Of a DNA stretch of 21,683 nucleotides, positions 7,953 to 15,849 are shown in pieces; position 1 is the first letter of the stretch; every line of letters begins with the position of its first letter. A program made the position numbers and the translations under genes. The stretch is from Acidobacteriota bacterium (GTDB lineage Bacteria; Acidobacteriota; Terriglobia; UBA7540). The stretch lies in assembly GCA_021827245.1 (NCBI GenBank), contig JAKAWN010000059.1, forward strand, positions 1 through 21,683, written 5' to 3'. Below the pieces are notes generated by a model, which saw only the letters and a list, made by a program, of their open reading frames with translations, was not told the origin of the DNA and did no database searches.

Positions 7953-9377
7953 TCATGCCAGTCCCAGCGATATGTGCTTCGTCTCGACGAAGGCGTCCAA
8001 TCCTTCGATCCCTAGTTCGCGTCCCCAACCGCTCTGCTTGACGCCGCCAAAGGGGCACTGGCTGGTAGACGGAACCCCGTCATTGATCGCGATCGTACCG
8101 GCCTCCAGAGATTCCATCAATCGCCAGGTTCTGCTCAGGTCGCGCGTGAAGGCATAAGCACTCAGGCCATAGACCGAATTGTTGGCCTGCTCGATCGCTT
8201 CGGGTTCCGTATCGAAGGGAGATACCGCGGCGACCGGAGCAAAGGTTTCCTCACACATGCACATCGCCCCCTGCGGCACATCGGCAAGCACCGTCGGCTC
8301 AAGGAACCAGCCTTTACGTTCAATACGCTTCCCCCCGCAGAGCAACCGGGCGCCGCGCCGAACCGCGTCTTCAGTGTGCTCAACAGCCTTGGCGACACCT
8401 TCTTCATTAATGAGCGGTCCGATCTCTACGCCATCCTCCATCCCGTCACCGACTTTCATCGTCCGTGTTCTCTCAGTAAAAAGTTTGAGGAACTTTTCGT
8501 AGACGGAACGCTGAACGTAGATGCGGTTGGCCGCGATGCAAGATTGCCCTGTATTGCGGAATTTAGCAATCATTGCGCCTTCAACCGCCGCATCGAGGTC
8601 GGCATCATCAAATACGAGCACAGGAGCATGGCCACCGAGTTCCAGCGAGAGATGTTTAATGTCGGCCGCCGCTCCTTGGATCAGAACTCGCCCCACCTCC
8701 GTGGATCCGGTGAAGGTGATCTTGCGGCAAAGAGGATTTTCCAGGAACTCCTTGGCGATATCAGCGGAGCGGCCAAGCACAAGCTGGAAGACTCCCGCAG
8801 GGATATTGGCGGCTTCGAAGCATTCTGCCAGCGCAACGGCGCACAAGGGCGTGGCGCTGGCGGGTTTCAGAATCACCGTACAGCCGGCGGCCAGCGCCGG
8901 TGCGATCTTGCGCAGCGCCAGTACCAGCGGAAAGTTCCAAGGGCTGATTGCGGCAACTACTCCCATGGGCGTCTTAATAACCACGTGCCGCTTGTTATCC
9001 ACCTGATGCGGAACCGTGCGGCCATAGACCCGGCGGGCCTCCTCCGCAAACCAACGAAGGTGGTCCAGTGACATAGCAACTTCGCCCCGGCTTTGCGCGA
9101 GCGGTTTGCCGTTTTCCTTGGTGATGGTACGCGCGACCTCCTCGGCTCGCTTCTCCAGCTCATCAGCAACATTTCTCAGATGTGTGCCGCGGGCCTTTCC
9201 GGTAAGCTGCCGCCAGTTCTGAAAGGCGGCATGGGCATCACGCACGGCATCAGCCACACGCGGTCGGTCTACCGTGCAGACCTGGGCAAAGGTCTCTCCG
9301 GTCGCCGGGTTTACCACTGAGCTCGTTGTTTGGGTACGCACCCATTGCCCGTTAAGGTAAAGCGGATGAGTCTCCAT
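7953..9377 (-). CDS. NAD(P)-dependent aldehyde dehydrogenase, GabD-like (candidate sulfolactaldehyde dehydrogenase)
   Basis: A complete 474-residue aldehyde dehydrogenase. The oxyanion Asn148 lies in SPWNFPL, the cofactor loop FTGSTEVGR is at 222-230, the general base Glu246 is in LSLELGGHAP, and the catalytic Cys280 is in FRNTGQSCIAANR; the C-terminal PFGGVKQSGWGRE is present. The overall pattern is that of succinate-semialdehyde dehydrogenases. Its ATG follows the cytochrome c stop by 4 nt, and its ribosome site (GAGGAAGG) lies within the end of that gene, so it is the last gene of a four-gene operon. Enzymes of this type are known to act as sulfolactaldehyde dehydrogenase in sulfoquinovose Entner-Doudoroff pathways. 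With suyAB-like genes nearby that role is attractive but inferred; succinate semialdehyde or other aldehydes are alternatives. Confidence 0.93.
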   Translation of the reverse strand: METHPLYLNGQWVRTQTTSSVVNPATGETFAQVCTVDRPRVADAVRDAHAAFQNWRQLTGKARGTHLRNVADELEKRAEEVARTITKENGKPLAQSRGEVAMSLDHLRWFAEEARRVYGRTVPHQVDNKRHVVIKTPMGVVAAISPWNFPLVLALRKIAPALAAGCTVILKPASATPLCAVALAECFEAANIPAGVFQLVLGRSADIAKEFLENPLCRKITFTGSTEVGRVLIQGAAADIKHLSLELGGHAPVLVFDDADLDAAVEGAMIAKFRNTGQSCIAANRIYVQRSVYEKFLKLFTERTRTMKVGDGMEDGVEIGPLINEEGVAKAVEHTEDAVRRGARLLCGGKRIERKGWFLEPTVLADVPQGAMCMCEETFAPVAAVSPFDTEPEAIEQANNSVYGLSAYAFTRDLSRTWRLMESLEAGTIAINDGVPSTSQCPFGGVKQSGWGRELGIEGLDAFVETKHISLGLA

Positions 9378-9381
9378 GGGT

Positions 9382-10272
9382 TCACTTCCTTCCTCGATTG
9401 TGGGATGCCGACTGCGACGATTTGAAATGGGGTCGGGGTTTCGCCGTCACAAAGGCGGCAACGTCGTAAGATTGCTGGACGCTCAGGCTGCCTGGCTTGG
9501 TCTTGGGCATATTCGCCTTCACGAACGCCGCCATCTTTGCGATCTTGCTCATTCCGGCACCATCATTGAAGGCACCGGGCCCCCAAAGAGGCGGAAACAT
9601 CCCCGCGATTCCCTGGCCATTCACACCGTGGCAGACTTGGCACTGCTGAGCGTAGATCTTTGCACCTGCAGTGGGATCAACATGCGATGGAGGAGTGAAC
9701 TTCAGGAGTCCTCTGCCCTTCACAGTGGATCCCATCGGAATTCCTCTAGAAAGCCAGTTCATGTAGGCAACCATGGCAACCATCTCGGGGCTGTCAGAAG
9801 GAGGCGGTGCGCCGTTCTCACTCCGCTCAAAGCACTCCTGGATGCGGTGCTCGATGGTGATCACCCGCCCGTCGCGTTTGGTGTAAGCCGGAAAAACCGT
9901 GGTGATTCCGGCCAGAGGGGAAGCGTAAGGCTGGGTTCCCTGGTTTACGTGGCAATCCGAGCAATTCATCTTGTTTGCGACGTAACGATGCGCATACTTA
10001 GGCGTGTTGTTCATGATGTTGAGGCCCAGGCGGATGCTGTCGCCCAACTTGCCAGGTGGAATCGTGGACGGGTTTGGGGCCTTCCACGCGACCTCTGGGA
10101 TGGCAGGCTCCTGCGGGTCGCTTGCTGCATGCGCGCCGGCGGCCCGAACCCGAGCGCTGAGCGTTCCGCTCATTCCAAAACCCAGCAGGACCGCGGCACC
10201 CGTAAGCCCTGCTGCGACAGCCCACAGGAAACGCCTCTTTTTTTTCAGAATGGCCTCTATCTTGATCTGCAT
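9382..10272 (-). CDS. tsdA: TsdA-like dihaem cytochrome c (thiosulfate dehydrogenase family)
   Basis: The start ATG 10272 lies one base after the stop of the upstream gene; the product is 296 residues. A basic N-terminus and a hydrophobic segment (residues 15-34) form a signal or anchor. Two haem c sites are visible: CSDCH (104-108) and CQVCH (211-215). Between them HRIQECFERSENGAPPP (142-158) carries Cys147 where TsdA enzymes have the unusual axial Cys ligand of the active-site haem, within the family pattern 'RI..CF..S.NG'. YVANKMNCSDCHVNQGTQPY is also TsdA-like. Known TsdA proteins oxidise thiosulfate to tetrathionate or the reverse in the periplasm. Here the gene is translationally coupled to a binding protein and followed by an aldehyde dehydrogenase, so the sulfur substrate and direction are unsettled. 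Confidence 0.82.
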   Translation of the reverse strand: MQIKIEAILKKKRRFLWAVAAGLTGAAVLLGFGMSGTLSARVRAAGAHAASDPQEPAIPEVAWKAPNPSTIPPGKLGDSIRLGLNIMNNTPKYAHRYVANKMNCSDCHVNQGTQPYASPLAGITTVFPAYTKRDGRVITIEHRIQECFERSENGAPPPSDSPEMVAMVAYMNWLSRGIPMGSTVKGRGLLKFTPPSHVDPTAGAKIYAQQCQVCHGVNGQGIAGMFPPLWGPGAFNDGAGMSKIAKMAAFVKANMPKTKPGSLSVQQSYDVAAFVTAKPRPHFKSSQSASHNRGRK

Positions 10273-10273
10273 G

Positions 10274-11248
10274 CTATTTCTGTCCTGGAATACCAAAACC
10301 GAAGCTGCGGTAAATGGATTGGGCCGTCTTTGTCTGGAGAAACTTGACCCAGGCTTCCGCCGCCTCCCGGTGCGGAGCGTCCGTTAGGACTCCGGCGGCA
10401 TAGATTCCTGTCGTATTGTCCTTGGCTGGAATCTTCACCCCGGAGATCGGATTGCCGATGCTCTCCTGAAACTTCACTTCTGACTGCCACGTGACCCCAG
10501 CGTCCGACAGACCTTCCACAATCCTCATGGGAGTCTGCCGGTGGTGGATATGTGTCAGGAAAGTCGTGCCTTTCTCCCGTTTGGTCACCATGATCTGGTG
10601 AACCAATGCTTCTCCACCGGCCTTGCGATATGATGCTTCAATCAGCCGCGCCACACCTTCCCATTCGGGGTTCGGCATTGAAACGCGAACATCCGCCCGG
10701 CCCAGATCGCGCAGCGACTGGATGTGCTTGGGGTTTCCTTTCCGCACCATGATGGCCAGATCGTTCGAGGCGTAGCGAACCGCGTCGCGGACTTTGCCTT
10801 GCGCGGCCAGCGGCGCCAGTCGCTTGGCGCCTGCTTCAAAGACGTCCGGCTGGACCGTCAGCGTCAGGTTGCCGAGGGTCAGCGTGTTGCGGTTTTCCAT
10901 CTGATGCAGCAGGATTCCGGGCGGCAAGGTCTCATAATAGATCCTACCCTTCAGCTCCGGGTGCTGCGCCTCAAACGCCTCGACCAACTTGGGAAGCACC
11001 ATGAACTGGTTGCCGGCAATAAAAAGAACCAGTTTGGCGTTGCCCGGATTGCCGTGAAGGTCGGGTACGTTGTTGATGACCGGCACCTCGAAGACGTAAC
11101 CCTTGTAGCCTGCGGGATTGTTCTGCCCTTCGCTCCAGGGGGGATACGGATGCTGCGCCGCCTCTGCGCGAGCGGCCGGGAACAGGATCATCCCCAGCGC
11201 GCTCAACGCAATCCACCTGAAAATTGACTTCCACTTTCGGTTCTTCAT
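10274..11248 (-). CDS. Periplasmic ModA-like solute-binding protein (orphan)
   Basis: ATG 11248 is chosen because GAGGAGAG lies directly upstream and a clear Sec signal follows (basic start, hydrophobic core ending FPAARAEAA). The product is 324 residues. The mature part has type-2 periplasmic binding protein features: KLVLFIAGNQFMVLPKLVEA near the start, ASNDLAIMVRKGNPKHIQSL in the hinge region, and an end typical of the molybdate/sulfate-binding group (AEAWVKFLQTKTAQSIYRSF, GFGIPGQK). No ABC permease or ATPase gene is adjacent, and the protein is coupled to the cytochrome c gene, so it may present a ligand or sense it rather than feed a transporter. The ligand is unknown; an oxyanion such as molybdate, sulfate, sulfite or thiosulfate is plausible. 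Confidence 0.78.
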   Translation of the reverse strand: MKNRKWKSIFRWIALSALGMILFPAARAEAAQHPYPPWSEGQNNPAGYKGYVFEVPVINNVPDLHGNPGNAKLVLFIAGNQFMVLPKLVEAFEAQHPELKGRIYYETLPPGILLHQMENRNTLTLGNLTLTVQPDVFEAGAKRLAPLAAQGKVRDAVRYASNDLAIMVRKGNPKHIQSLRDLGRADVRVSMPNPEWEGVARLIEASYRKAGGEALVHQIMVTKREKGTTFLTHIHHRQTPMRIVEGLSDAGVTWQSEVKFQESIGNPISGVKIPAKDNTTGIYAAGVLTDAPHREAAEAWVKFLQTKTAQSIYRSFGFGIPGQK

Positions 11249-11290
11249 TTCTCTCCTCACCGGATCATTTGGCACATCATCAGCAGTTCA

Positions 11291-11980
11291 TCACGCGAGG
11301 GTGATGTAGCTGAAGTGTGCCTCAAGTTGGAGAATGGCCACAGTGGCAACCATGGCAGGGACGACGGTTGACCCGGGGATCCGATGGGCGAGAAGGTCTT
11401 TTACAACCGTCTCGGGCTGCTTGTTCAGTCTAAAGCGGGCGATCAACTTACGGGATTGTTCCTCGGTAGCCGTGTGGCAACAAAGAAAGTGCACACCCCT
11501 TGCCTGCAGCCCCTGGATGCTCTTGTCCTGGTAAATGGACTTCTCACTGTCGGGATTGTGATCAGCCTTGTCGGCCGAGCTGTAATAGTAAAGGTTACGC
11601 GTGGCAAACTCACCTGTCTTGGGATCTTTTAAATTAATGAACTCTCCCAGTCGATATTTCTTCCACATCGCGTCATCAAAGTTCAGCAAATTGGCCGCGC
11701 CGTGCAACGCCCCGACAATATTGATCTCCGCCGGCTGGGCCCCAAAACTGAACTGAAAGCCATTGAGTGAGTTCTTAATATTATTGAAAAAGACCCCACC
11801 GCCGATTTGCGTAATGTCATAAACCTGGCGATACCGCGCGGTGCGGTTCATGATTTCGCGTAGCTTTGCGGGCGACCAGTCGCGGGGCTTTTCCACAAGT
11901 TGAGCGTCGGCTGTTGTGCTAATCGCCGCAACTACACCACCTAAACTAAGGGCCATAAAGTCCTTCCGGGATATCTTCAT
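11291..11980 (-). CDS. Exported DsrE/DsrF-like protein with a Cys-Cys motif
   Basis: ATG 11980 starts a 229-residue protein with a Tat-like or Sec signal (MKISRKDFMALSLGGVVAAI, ending TTADA) and AGAGG upstream. The mature part has the order of motifs of the DsrE/F sulfur-carrier fold: INIVGALHGAANLL (86-99), RGVHFLCCHTATEEQ (161-175) and a C-terminal VVPAMVATVAILQLEAHFSY. Cys167-Cys168 sit where DsrE-type proteins carry their reactive Cys. Cytosolic DsrE proteins move persulfide sulfur; an exported relative next to a TsdA-like cytochrome suggests periplasmic sulfur handling, which is inference. The ORF remains open for about 350 nt upstream, but that part has no protein-like pattern. First gene of the operon continuing into the binding protein 42 nt downstream. 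Confidence 0.75.
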   Translation of the reverse strand: MKISRKDFMALSLGGVVAAISTTADAQLVEKPRDWSPAKLREIMNRTARYRQVYDITQIGGGVFFNNIKNSLNGFQFSFGAQPAEINIVGALHGAANLLNFDDAMWKKYRLGEFINLKDPKTGEFATRNLYYYSSADKADHNPDSEKSIYQDKSIQGLQARGVHFLCCHTATEEQSRKLIARFRLNKQPETVVKDLLAHRIPGSTVVPAMVATVAILQLEAHFSYITLA

Positions 11981-12505
11981 AAAGATCTGCCTCTTTCCTA
12001 GAGTGAATTTTCCCGCATCTCTATTCGAGCATCGCGGATTGCTGAAGAGATAAGGTGCTATCCTCTTACCAGTATTACGATGCAGGTTCCGGCAGCTTAA
12101 GATGAGGGAATTTGCCAGGCTACGAAAGTTTTTGGGGCCACTGCCACCGTGGGCGCCGCAAAGAGTGGTCTGCCAATGCCACGGCCTTAAGGACCAGGAG
12201 GCGTCGCTGTTGGTCCGGCCAGCGAATTTTATCGAGAGGCTTGACCGTGCTATGACGTTGAACTGGCACACCTCCAGCAAAACGCCGTATCTAGCCTGCA
12301 AGCTGGCAACAAGAGTTCCCGGCCCGGTCAACGTTTGCTGCCTTCGTGAATTGGCCGCCTTCGCGTCATTGCGATGCGTGAGGTTGAATACCTCTCGCGG
12401 CGTCCTTCAGCAACGACTGGGTTTGAGATGAGAAACGAACCCGTACCCCTGAGGCAACTGCGCCGGAACGGACTACGGGTCCTGATTCTTCCAGGGCCAC
12501 CCCTT
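11981..12505. other. Intergenic region upstream of the DsrE-like operon, no gene seen
   Basis: About 525 bases separate the start of the exported DsrE-like gene from the terminator of the suyAB unit. Open frames on both strands here are short and show no family pattern. The region must hold the promoter of the minus-strand operon, but I could not pick a convincing -35/-10 pair. Confidence 0.45.
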
Positions 12506-12525
12506 AAAACAGCCCGAAAGCGGGC
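12506..12525 (-). terminator. Rho-independent terminator of the suyAB unit
   Basis: On the minus strand, one base after the suyB stop codon, GCCCG-CTTT-CGGGC forms a 5-bp GC stem with a 4-nt loop, followed by TGTTTT. The position and the T-rich tail make this a good intrinsic terminator. Confidence 0.75.
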
Positions 12526-12526
12526 C

Positions 12527-13690
12527 CTAGGCGCTTCGGTAGAGCTTGGTGATAACGAACTCCCGGTGCCCGAGCACCTCGGTTGCAGTCAAACGGCCGT
12601 TTGCGGTCCGAATCATGAGTTCGAGCAGGCGTTCACCCGCCTGGTCTAAGGTTAGATCACCCGTCAGGATTCCTGACACGTCCAGATCGATGTGTTCGCT
12701 CATCGTGGCGCAGGTGAGAGGGTTTCCCGAAAGCTTGATGACGGGCATAATAGGATTTCCACAAATGTTGCCCTGGCCCGTCGGAAACAGATGGATGACA
12801 GCTCCAGAGGCTGCCCAAAGAGTTAAGGCTTCTCCCGCTGCTGAGGATGTGTCCATGAACCATAATCCCTTGTCGAATGGAGCCTCAGCGGGTTTAAGGC
12901 ATCCCACGAACTTTGTCTTTTTGCCGAGCTTTTCAATGTTGCCGAATGCTTTCTCTTCGATCGTCGTCAGCCCACCACGGATGTTCCCTTTGGTCGGTTG
13001 AGACTCGGAGAGGTCATCGACTTTGTTCTGAAGAATGAATTCGTTGTATTCGTTGTACACCTTCATGAACTGCTCGCCGATTTTGGGCGTTGCAGCCCTG
13101 GCTTTGACGACGTGTTCGCCGCCGGTCAATTCCGATGTCTCGCCGAAGGACGCAGTCCCTTTGACTTCAATCAGTCGGTCGATCACATTGCCGACCGCAG
13201 GACACGACGCCAGCCCCGTCGTAGTGTCAGACTCCCCGCACTTGACGGAAACATAAAGCTCGTTCATAGCGCATTCTTCGCGCTGCAATTCGGAAGCCCA
13301 CTGAACGAATTCATACGCCTTGCGGGAAGCCTCCGCGATGGTTTTGAGGTCGCCGCTGCGCTCGATCGAAAAGCCGGCCACAGGCTTGCCGGTCTTAGAG
13401 ATCCCTTGAACAACCCGGTCCGTCCACCCGGGTTCGATCCCGATGACAATGGCGGCCGCAACATTTGGGTTTGAGCCGATGCCGATCAGGGTGCGGAAAA
13501 ACAGATCGAGATCCTCACCAAATTGCAGGCGTCCGTAAGCGTGCGGCAGGGCCTGAACGCCGAAGATCGTGCGCCCGACTGCCTCCGCTGCGGCATTTGA
13601 GATGTCGTCAACCGGAAGAATCACGACGTGGTTCCGAACACCAATCCGCCCATTTTCGCGGCGGTATGCTTTGAATTTATGATTCTCCAT
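12527..13690 (-). CDS. suyB: Probable (2R)-sulfolactate sulfo-lyase large subunit (UxaA/GarD C-terminal family)
   Basis: A 387-residue protein of the altronate/galactarate dehydratase C-terminal family, from ATG 13690. The upstream in-frame GTG is rejected because it would overlap suyA, and AGAGGTGGTG lies correctly for the ATG. Motifs include [99 protein letters not shown], and the end [18 protein letters not shown]. These agree closely with what I recall of SuyB, which eliminates sulfite from (R)-sulfolactate to give pyruvate. The split into separate small and large subunits also fits SuyAB, whereas typical altronate dehydratases are single chains of about 500 residues. An altronate or related sugar-acid dehydratase remains possible. 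Confidence 0.8.
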   Translation of the reverse strand: MENHKFKAYRRENGRIGVRNHVVILPVDDISNAAAEAVGRTIFGVQALPHAYGRLQFGEDLDLFFRTLIGIGSNPNVAAAIVIGIEPGWTDRVVQGISKTGKPVAGFSIERSGDLKTIAEASRKAYEFVQWASELQREECAMNELYVSVKCGESDTTTGLASCPAVGNVIDRLIEVKGTASFGETSELTGGEHVVKARAATPKIGEQFMKVYNEYNEFILQNKVDDLSESQPTKGNIRGGLTTIEEKAFGNIEKLGKKTKFVGCLKPAEAPFDKGLWFMDTSSAAGEALTLWAASGAVIHLFPTGQGNICGNPIMPVIKLSGNPLTCATMSEHIDLDVSGILTGDLTLDQAGERLLELMIRTANGRLTATEVLGHREFVITKLYRSA

Positions 13691-13695
13691 TTCTT

Positions 13696-13974
13696 TCACC
13701 ACCTCTTCGTTTTTAGATTATGAACATGAACATGCTCGCCGGCATGGATGTCCGCAACGACCTTGCCGATATCCTGGCCATACTTGATGACGGTGTCACC
13801 GACTTTGAGATCCTTGAGGGCGATCTTATGGCCCAGCGGAATGTCCTGGCGCGCTTTCAAGTGGAAAGCAGCCCCGTTGTTCAACACCGCTCCTGTCAAG
13901 TCCTGCCCTGACTTGACATCAACCACAGCCACGCCGACATTATCCCGCGCATCATGAAGCAAAAAATGTCGCAT
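13696..13974 (-). CDS. suyA: Probable (2R)-sulfolactate sulfo-lyase small subunit (SAF domain)
   Basis: A 92-residue protein consisting of one SAF domain, from ATG 13974 with an ideal ribosome site (AAGGAGG, 4 nt before the start). The longer open frame upstream is rejected because it lacks such a site and crosses the promoter. Key stretches are [18 protein letters not shown] (11-28), [20 protein letters not shown] (45-64), YGQDIGKVV (65-73) and the His-rich end [14 protein letters not shown] (79-92), all typical of SuyA and the N-terminus of UxaA. It stops 5 nt before suyB, so the two subunits are coupled. The role is inferred: small subunit of an iron-dependent sulfo-lyase or dehydratase in the cytoplasm. 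Confidence 0.82.
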   Translation of the reverse strand: MRHFLLHDARDNVGVAVVDVKSGQDLTGAVLNNGAAFHLKARQDIPLGHKIALKDLKVGDTVIKYGQDIGKVVADIHAGEHVHVHNLKTKRW

Positions 13975-14002
13975 GTTTCCTCCTTGTTTGACTGTAACAC
14001 GT

Positions 14003-14030
14003 AATATACCACAACTTTGGCGACGCACAA
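14003..14030 (-). promoter_or_regulatory. Sigma-70-like promoter of suyAB
   Basis: On the minus strand TTGTGC (14030-14025) is followed after 16 nt by TATATT (14008-14003). Transcription would start near 13996, giving a leader of about 22 nt that contains the strong ribosome site of suyA. The -10 is embedded in GGTATATTAC, whose last eight bases TATATTAC recur in the divergent larA promoter. Confidence 0.6.
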
Positions 14031-14231
14031 GTAAAATTCCAGGCCCGTCACCAACCACCTTACAAATTTGCTGCTTCTGAAAAGCTGCCTGGAACTTCGT
14101 CCCTGTGCCGACCAGTGAAAAGTCACGTGTTTCCCCGAGGTGCTGGCTTTCGGGAGAGCTTCGGAACTTACGCCAGACTGAAGCCTGGCACTGCAAAGCC
14201 CAAATGAGCCGTTACGGGAGACAGGCGCAAC

Positions 14232-14260
14232 TTGTCAGAGGCGCTAACATAAGATATATT
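14232..14260 (+). promoter_or_regulatory. Sigma-70-like promoter of the LarA-family gene
   Basis: TTGTCA (14232-14237), a 17-nt spacer and TATATT (14255-14260) form a near-consensus promoter. The expected start of transcription is about 14267, directly at the GTG start codon of the racemase gene (14268). The -10 box lies in GATATATTAC, sharing TATATTAC with the suyAB promoter. Confidence 0.6.
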
Positions 14261-14267
14261 ACAGAAA

Positions 14268-15551
14268 GTGGGCAGCCTTGTCTTCCAATATGGTTCCGGC
14301 GCACGTTCGATTGCCTTGCGGGAAGGCGTGAATTGTGACCGCCTGGCACCCGAACCTCTTCCGCCTCTCTCCGATCCTGAGTCCGCCGTTCGTTCAGCGC
14401 TGCTCCACCCCATCGGACGTCCCCCCCTTCGAGAATTAATCCAGCCGGGGGAACGGGTTGCTGTACTGGTAAATGACATCACGCGTCTCGTTCATAGTGA
14501 ACTCTTTTTACCTGTTCTAATTGACGAGTTGAACGAAGCGGGCGTTCCGGACCGCGACATTTTTATTGTCTTCGCCCTTGGCATTCATCGACCGCAGACA
14601 CCGGAGGAGCAACACCGCATCGTGGGAGAGCGGGTGGCGCGGCGGGTTGAGCTATACGACCACGACTGCTATGACCGCAAGAACCTTGTCCTATTGGGGC
14701 GTACCAGCCGTGGCAACGAGGTTTGGATCAACCGGCGAGTCCGCGAGGCCGACCGGGTCATCCTGACAGGGGAGATTATTTACCATTTGATTGCCGGGTA
14801 CAGCGGAGGCCGCAAGAGCCTGGTTCCGGGAGTGGCGGGAGCGGAAACCACGACGTTCAATCATCAATTCATTTTGCATCCCGAATGCCGGTCCGGCGTA
14901 TTGGAGGGCAATCCTGCTCATGAGGACCTGATGGAAGCCTGCCGGATGTTTGATCCGGATTTCCTGTTCAACGTCGTGTTAAACCCTGCAGGGGAATTGG
15001 TTCACGTTGTCGCGGGCCATTACGACCTTGCTCACCGCGAGGGGTGCAAGGTTGTCGACCGCATGTACCGCATATCGATCGAAGACCCGTACGACGTGGT
15101 ACTGGCCAGTGCCGGCGGCTTTCCTTTCGACATCGACCTCCGGCAGGCACACAAAGGGATGGAGAACGCCGCCAGGGCGCTGCGGCCCGGTGGAACTCTT
15201 ATCTATTTCGCGGAATGTCCCGACGGCGCAGGCCATCCCGCCTTTCGAGAGTGGGCGGAAAAGTATGCTACCTCCGACGAAATGGAGCGAGAACTGCGTT
15301 TGCGGTTCGTGGTGGGTGGCCACAAAGCTTACTGGGTCAAACGCCTCGGGGAACGTCTGCAGGCCTATCTGGTTTCCAGTTTGCCGGACTCTTTTGTTCA
15401 AAGGTGTCATTTGCACCCTGTCCACAATGCTGAGGATACGGTGAGTCAGATTCTGTCGGCATTCGAACCCGGAAAGAGGATTGCTTACATTCCACACGCA
15501 GGCTTCACTCTTCCGGTGCTGTCGCGGCGGGAAGTAACCGCAGTCGGATAA
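14268..15551 (+). CDS. larA: LarA-family nickel-pincer 2-hydroxyacid racemase (candidate sulfolactate racemase)
   Basis: A 427-residue LarA homologue. Residues matching the Lactiplantibacillus LarA active site are present at almost the same numbers: Asp70 and Arg73 in NDITR, His107 in ALGIHRPQT, His173 in IIYHLIAGYSGGRKS, Lys183 (the residue that binds the nickel-pincer nucleotide), His199 in TTFNHQF, and Gln293 and Lys296 in RQAHKGMEN. The family interconverts enantiomers of 2-hydroxyacids in the cytoplasm; substrates vary between subfamilies. The gene is divergent from suyAB, suggesting its acid is sulfolactate, but lactate, malate or an aldonate are possible. Cofactor synthesis genes (larB, larC, larE) are not in the window. 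The start is GTG 14268, the first start after an in-frame stop at 14250. No ribosome site precedes it. Confidence 0.88.
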   Translation: MGSLVFQYGSGARSIALREGVNCDRLAPEPLPPLSDPESAVRSALLHPIGRPPLRELIQPGERVAVLVNDITRLVHSELFLPVLIDELNEAGVPDRDIFIVFALGIHRPQTPEEQHRIVGERVARRVELYDHDCYDRKNLVLLGRTSRGNEVWINRRVREADRVILTGEIIYHLIAGYSGGRKSLVPGVAGAETTTFNHQFILHPECRSGVLEGNPAHEDLMEACRMFDPDFLFNVVLNPAGELVHVVAGHYDLAHREGCKVVDRMYRISIEDPYDVVLASAGGFPFDIDLRQAHKGMENAARALRPGGTLIYFAECPDGAGHPAFREWAEKYATSDEMERELRLRFVVGGHKAYWVKRLGERLQAYLVSSLPDSFVQRCHLHPVHNAEDTVSQILSAFEPGKRIAYIPHAGFTLPVLSRREVTAVG

Positions 15552-15849
15552 AGATTCCTGGTTCCGATGGTAATGTCGGGTAGTCAGAGCAGAAGCCCAG
15601 GGAGATAAACACGGCTTGGCCTGCGAAAAGGCGGATTGCATCGCACTCGGTCCTCGGTTAATATAGCGGCTGCCAGCGGAAACGATAGTAAGGATTTCCT
15701 CCTTTTGCGAATCGACATTGGTTGTAGAATTTGATAAGAAGCGTACTTCCTTCTTCAATAGAAGTGAAGGCAGAGATATCATACATAAGAGCTTCAGCGC
15801 ATAGGCTGTTTCCTGAATCGAAACCCAGGGGGGTCTTGAGAGGACCGAT

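Noticed and set aside
8376..9071. 231-residue plus-strand frame within the aldehyde dehydrogenase region
   Set aside because: Shadow of the aldehyde dehydrogenase; its opposite strand holds the complete catalytic set.
9376..10347. 323-residue open frame on the plus strand
   Set aside because: It lies antisense to the TsdA-like gene; it shows no domain pattern, while the minus strand carries two haem motifs and a well-placed start.
11981..12331. N-terminal extension of the DsrE-like protein up to 12331
   Set aside because: The ATG at 11980 begins a clear signal sequence with a ribosome site; the extension has no protein-like pattern.
12102..12431. Possible small gene of 109 residues upstream of the DsrE-like operon
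   Set aside because: Composition and sequence show no protein family; likely chance frame in an intergenic region.
12527..14196. Single-chain altronate dehydratase split by frameshift
   Set aside because: The small subunit has its own promoter, ribosome site and stop, and the large subunit has its own ribosome site; two-subunit forms are normal in this family.
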